Source: an uncultured Pelagibacteraceae bacterium (lineage in GTDB: Bacteria > Pseudomonadota > Alphaproteobacteria > Pelagibacterales > Pelagibacteraceae). From it: a stretch of DNA of 64,000 nt. The stretch lies in the NCBI GenBank assembly GCA_902619665.1, contig CACNFB010000001.1, positions 109,500 through 173,499 on the forward strand. Direction: 5' to 3'. Below are positions 61,969 through 64,000 of the stretch, in pieces; position 1 is the stretch's first letter; every line of letters starts with the position of its first letter. The notes below the pieces were generated by a model. It was not told the origin of the DNA. It was given only the letters and a program-made list of their open reading frames with translations, and made no database searches. The position numbers and the translations under genes are program-made.

Positions 61969-62487
61969 TTAAAAGCTTTTGAAGAAATTAAACATATAAC
62001 TATTTGCCCCAGGATTTTTTTCTCCTAAACTAGCATTAGATATATGATTATATGAAAAGCCGAACTCTGTACTTGGTGATAAATCTAAGGATAATTGAAG
62101 CTCGCTTTTAAATTCCACCAAGTGACCAAGGTCTTTCCCATCACCCTCATGATATAAACCTGGTGTGAAACTTGGTGTTAAATTTAATTTACCAATATTG
62201 TACTCAGCTTGAACACCTGTATAAAGATATGAGGCTGAGTCAGCAGTTAACATAAAACCAGTAATAGGTTTAATTGTGCCTATAAGGCTATCTTTGAAAA
62301 GATTATCATTCAAATGTTGAATTCCTAAAATTTGAGATTTTTTCCCATTATCGCTAAAATCAAACATTCCAGTATAAATATTATATTTATGACCAGTATC
62401 CATTTTTTGTTTTTCATCAGCAAACAACTTTTCAAAGGTCATAAAGGTGCAAATGACAACTAATAAAATTTTTAAAAAATTTTTCAT
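61969..62487 (-). CDS. PagL-like outer-membrane acyloxyacyl hydrolase family protein
   Basis: 172 residues: a signal peptide (1-~23, ending KLFADEK) and alternating beta strands ending in an aromatic residue (SF), as in eight-stranded barrels. The C-terminal HISNASLGEKNPG region (His148, Ser150, Asn151) matches the active site of PagL, which removes the 3-O-acyl chain of lipid A. The position of the catalytic glutamate of Pseudomonas PagL appears to be Asn162 here. It overlaps ccmH by 4 bases. Activity is uncertain. Confidence 0.7.
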   Translation of the reverse strand: MKNFLKILLVVICTFMTFEKLFADEKQKMDTGHKYNIYTGMFDFSDNGKKSQILGIQHLNDNLFKDSLIGTIKPITGFMLTADSASYLYTGVQAEYNIGKLNLTPSFTPGLYHEGDGKDLGHLVEFKSELQLSLDLSPSTEFGFSYNHISNASLGEKNPGANSYMFNFFKSF

Positions 62488-62864
62488 ATTTTTTTACTCT
62501 TATATATTCTTAAATATATTATTGCACCACCTAATAAAAAAAACAATATTGGCATAAACCACAATAAAAAGGTTTTTTTTGAATATCCAGGATCATAAAC
62601 AATCCATTGACCGTATTTTTTGATTAACATATTATAAATTTTATCTTCTGAGTAACCATTATCTATTTGATCTTTAATGTAGATTCTCATACTTAATGCA
62701 AATTCAGAATTAGAGTCGTATATAGACTGACCCTGACAAATTAGGCATCTTAAATTTTTTGCTATGTCATTTTCAAGTTTAGAATAAGGTTCTGTTTCAG
62801 AATAACAGTTTCCAAAAAAGTTAACAAATAAAAATAAAAAGACCATAAATTTTTTTTTAACCAT
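62484..62864 (-). CDS. ccmH: Cytochrome c maturation protein CcmH
   Basis: 126 residues from the ATG at 62864, which has GGGAG 9 bases upstream and gives a normal signal peptide (VKKKFMVFLFLFVNFFGN); a longer start at 62900 is inside ccmG and less likely. The thioreductase motif LRCLICQGQS has Cys40 and Cys43, and a C-terminal helix (LLWFMPILFFLLGGAIIYL) anchors it. It reduces apocytochrome c thiols for haem attachment. Overlaps ccmG by 8 bases; no CcmI fusion is present. Confidence 0.92.
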   Translation of the reverse strand: MVKKKFMVFLFLFVNFFGNCYSETEPYSKLENDIAKNLRCLICQGQSIYDSNSEFALSMRIYIKDQIDNGYSEDKIYNMLIKKYGQWIVYDPGYSKKTFLLWFMPILFFLLGGAIIYLRIYKSKKI

Positions 62865-63414
62865 TAACAATCTCCCTGATTTGTTTAACGTCATTGTCAT
62901 TTATTGGTCCTATAATCTTTATTAAAATTTTTCTATTTTTGTTAACTAAGAAAGTTTCTGGAACACCATAAGCACCTAGGTTTATTGACTCCGTTCCATC
63001 TTTGTCTACTAAATTATATTTAAATGGGTTTCCATAATTATTTAAAAATTTTATAGAATTTTTTTTTCTATCTTTATAATTTATACCAATAATTTGCAGT
63101 GAGCTAATACTACTTAAATTCTTAAGAAGATCATTTTCTTCCCTGCAAGGAACGCACCATGAAGCCCAGACATTAACCAAGGAAAATTCCTTGTTTCCAA
63201 TAACCTCGCTTAGTTGTATTTCATCAGATGAATATAATTCAGGTAAGCTAAAGTCTACTAGGTAAGTTGTTTTCTTATTTTTAAAATCAGGAGAATATAT
63301 TTTATCCTTAATCAATGCTTTATTAAAAACTAAAAAGCAAAAAACAAAAAAAACTAACATTAAAAAACTAAGAATAATTTTTTTTTTTACTGAAAACCGC
63401 AAATGTACCCCCAA
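62857..63414 (-). CDS. ccmG: Thiol:disulfide interchange protein CcmG/DsbE
   Basis: 185 residues as drawn from a TTG at 63414: an N-terminal membrane anchor and a periplasmic thioredoxin domain with WASWCVPCREE (Cys87, Cys90) and GVPETFLV (cis-Pro loop). It supplies reducing power to CcmH for cytochrome c assembly. The start is uncertain: the TTG lies 47 bases inside ccmF, across an A11 run; an internal ATG at 63360, just after the ccmF stop, would give 167 residues but lose the positive residues before the anchor. Confidence 0.88.
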   Translation of the reverse strand: MGVHLRFSVKKKIILSFLMLVFFVFCFLVFNKALIKDKIYSPDFKNKKTTYLVDFSLPELYSSDEIQLSEVIGNKEFSLVNVWASWCVPCREENDLLKNLSSISSLQIIGINYKDRKKNSIKFLNNYGNPFKYNLVDKDGTESINLGAYGVPETFLVNKNRKILIKIIGPINDNDVKQIREIVNG

Positions 63415-64000
63415 AAATTATTATTAATGTAGATATCCATATCCAGATCATGAATGGTTTATTCTGATATCTAACATTAAATAGTTGCTCATCCTTTATT
63501 AAATTTATTGTTATAAATCTATCTTTGAATAAAGTTGTTTTAATCGCTGCTTCACTCGTTGCAATAACCGGCTGATTATAAATTCTAATCTCTGGATATA
63601 GTTTAATTATTTTATTATTTTTATTTTTTACTTCAAAAGTACCAATTATTGAAGAATAGTTTTTTTTTTCATTAGTTTTAACTTCTTCAAAAGTTATTTT
63701 TTCGTTTTTTGAGATAAAACTTTCTCCAACCTTAATATTTTTAATAATTTCAGTAGAGCTAATACTATTAAATAATATTGATAACATTAACATGGCAAAT
63801 CCCAAATGTGATAAGTTTTGTGCGTGATTTGTATTATTTTTAAAAAAATTAGTGAGCGTTTTAATACTTAAAAAAACTAGAGAAAAAACCAAAATAATTA
63901 ATAAAAAATCTTTTTGAGTTAAAAAATATATAGTTGCTATTGTGACAGCTGAAGTTAGTAAAAAGTAGTAAATGTAACTCGCTTTAAACTTTAAATTTGT
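63368..64000 (-). CDS. ccmF: Cytochrome c haem lyase subunit CcmF, C-terminal part (cut by window edge)
   Basis: The frame is open from the window edge (64000) to the stop at 63368, about 210 residues. SHLGFAMLMLSILFN, the periplasmic GESFISKNEKITFEEV segment, YPEIRIYNQPVIATSEAAIKTT, and a final helix WIWISTLIIIFGG are the C-terminal features of CcmF, which ligates haem to apocytochrome c. A TTG at 63892 is an internal codon, not the start. Order ccmF-ccmG-ccmH is standard. Confidence 0.9.
   Translation of the reverse strand, partial: TNLKFKASYIYYFLLTSAVTIATIYFLTQKDFLLIILVFSLVFLSIKTLTNFFKNNTNHAQNLSHLGFAMLMLSILFNSISSTEIIKNIKVGESFISKNEKITFEEVKTNEKKNYSSIIGTFEVKNKNNKIIKLYPEIRIYNQPVIATSEAAIKTTLFKDRFITINLIKDEQLFNVRYQNKPFMIWIWISTLIIIFGGTFAVFSKKKNYS

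Overview
The window reads as a stretch of a free-living SAR11 (Pelagibacterales, Candidatus Pelagibacter-like) chromosome. The evidence is the very AT-rich sequence, the extreme gene packing (many 1-, 4- or 8-base overlaps and no gene-free stretch longer than about 160 bases), alphaproteobacterial gene content, and a 369-residue DMSP demethylase DmdA whose N-terminus and length match the SAR11 enzyme as I remember it. I recognised no rRNA, tRNA, CRISPR array, insertion sequence or prophage.

Layout. 1-3749 (+): the tail of a TrkH-like K+ transporter, an AmpG-type muropeptide permease, a cytoplasmic NlpC/P60 peptidase and a TPR-sulfotransferase. 3746-5726 (-): tyrA and hisC. 5788-8329 (+): a promoter and a SAM-II riboswitch in front of metX, metW and gloB. 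8340-14930 (+): rplU, rpmA, obgE, proB, proA, nadD, rsfS, ctpA and rppH. 14923-47675 (-): about 33 kb of same-strand genes. In transcription order these are ffh, rpsP, trmD, rplS, leuCDB, the DMSP demethylation genes dmdC-dmdB-hydrolase-dmdA, asd, sdhCDAB, mmsA, mdh, sucCDAB, lpdA, priA, and then atpHAGDC behind a 115-base gap. 47676-47834 is a GC-rich, hairpin-rich divergent region upstream of ffh that looks like a structured leader RNA. 47835-49564 (+): dapF and ftsY. 49568-55962 (-): a TRAP transporter (dctP, terminator, dctQ, dctM) followed by an amidase, an unlisted 58-residue membrane protein, a DMT exporter and an alpha/beta hydrolase. 56081-61959 (-): 2-hydroxyacid and 2-oxoacid enzymes (two tandem LldD-type FMN oxidases, an aminotransferase, a GlcD-type FAD dehydrogenase and a D-2-hydroxyacid dehydrogenase). 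61969-64000 (-): a PagL-like outer-membrane barrel and the cytochrome c maturation genes ccmH, ccmG and ccmF, the last cut by the window edge.

How the genes fit together. The central block holds the second half of the TCA cycle from 2-oxoglutarate to oxaloacetate (OdhA/B-Lpd, SucCD, Sdh, Mdh) next to ATP synthase. Reduced sulfur metabolism appears twice: dmdABC turns DMSP into methanethiol and C2/C3 products, and metX/metW under SAM control activates homoserine for methionine synthesis. This suits an organism group known to depend on reduced organosulfur compounds. The right-hand quarter looks like a small-carboxylate acquisition and oxidation region, in which a TakP/LctP-like TRAP binding protein lies close to enzymes that interconvert hydroxy acids, oxo acids and amino acids.

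The items most worth follow-up are the ffh leader with mutually exclusive helices, the alpha/beta hydrolase translationally locked into the dmd operon, the TRAP plus hydroxyacid region, a PagL-like protein with an altered catalytic position, and the hidden small membrane protein.
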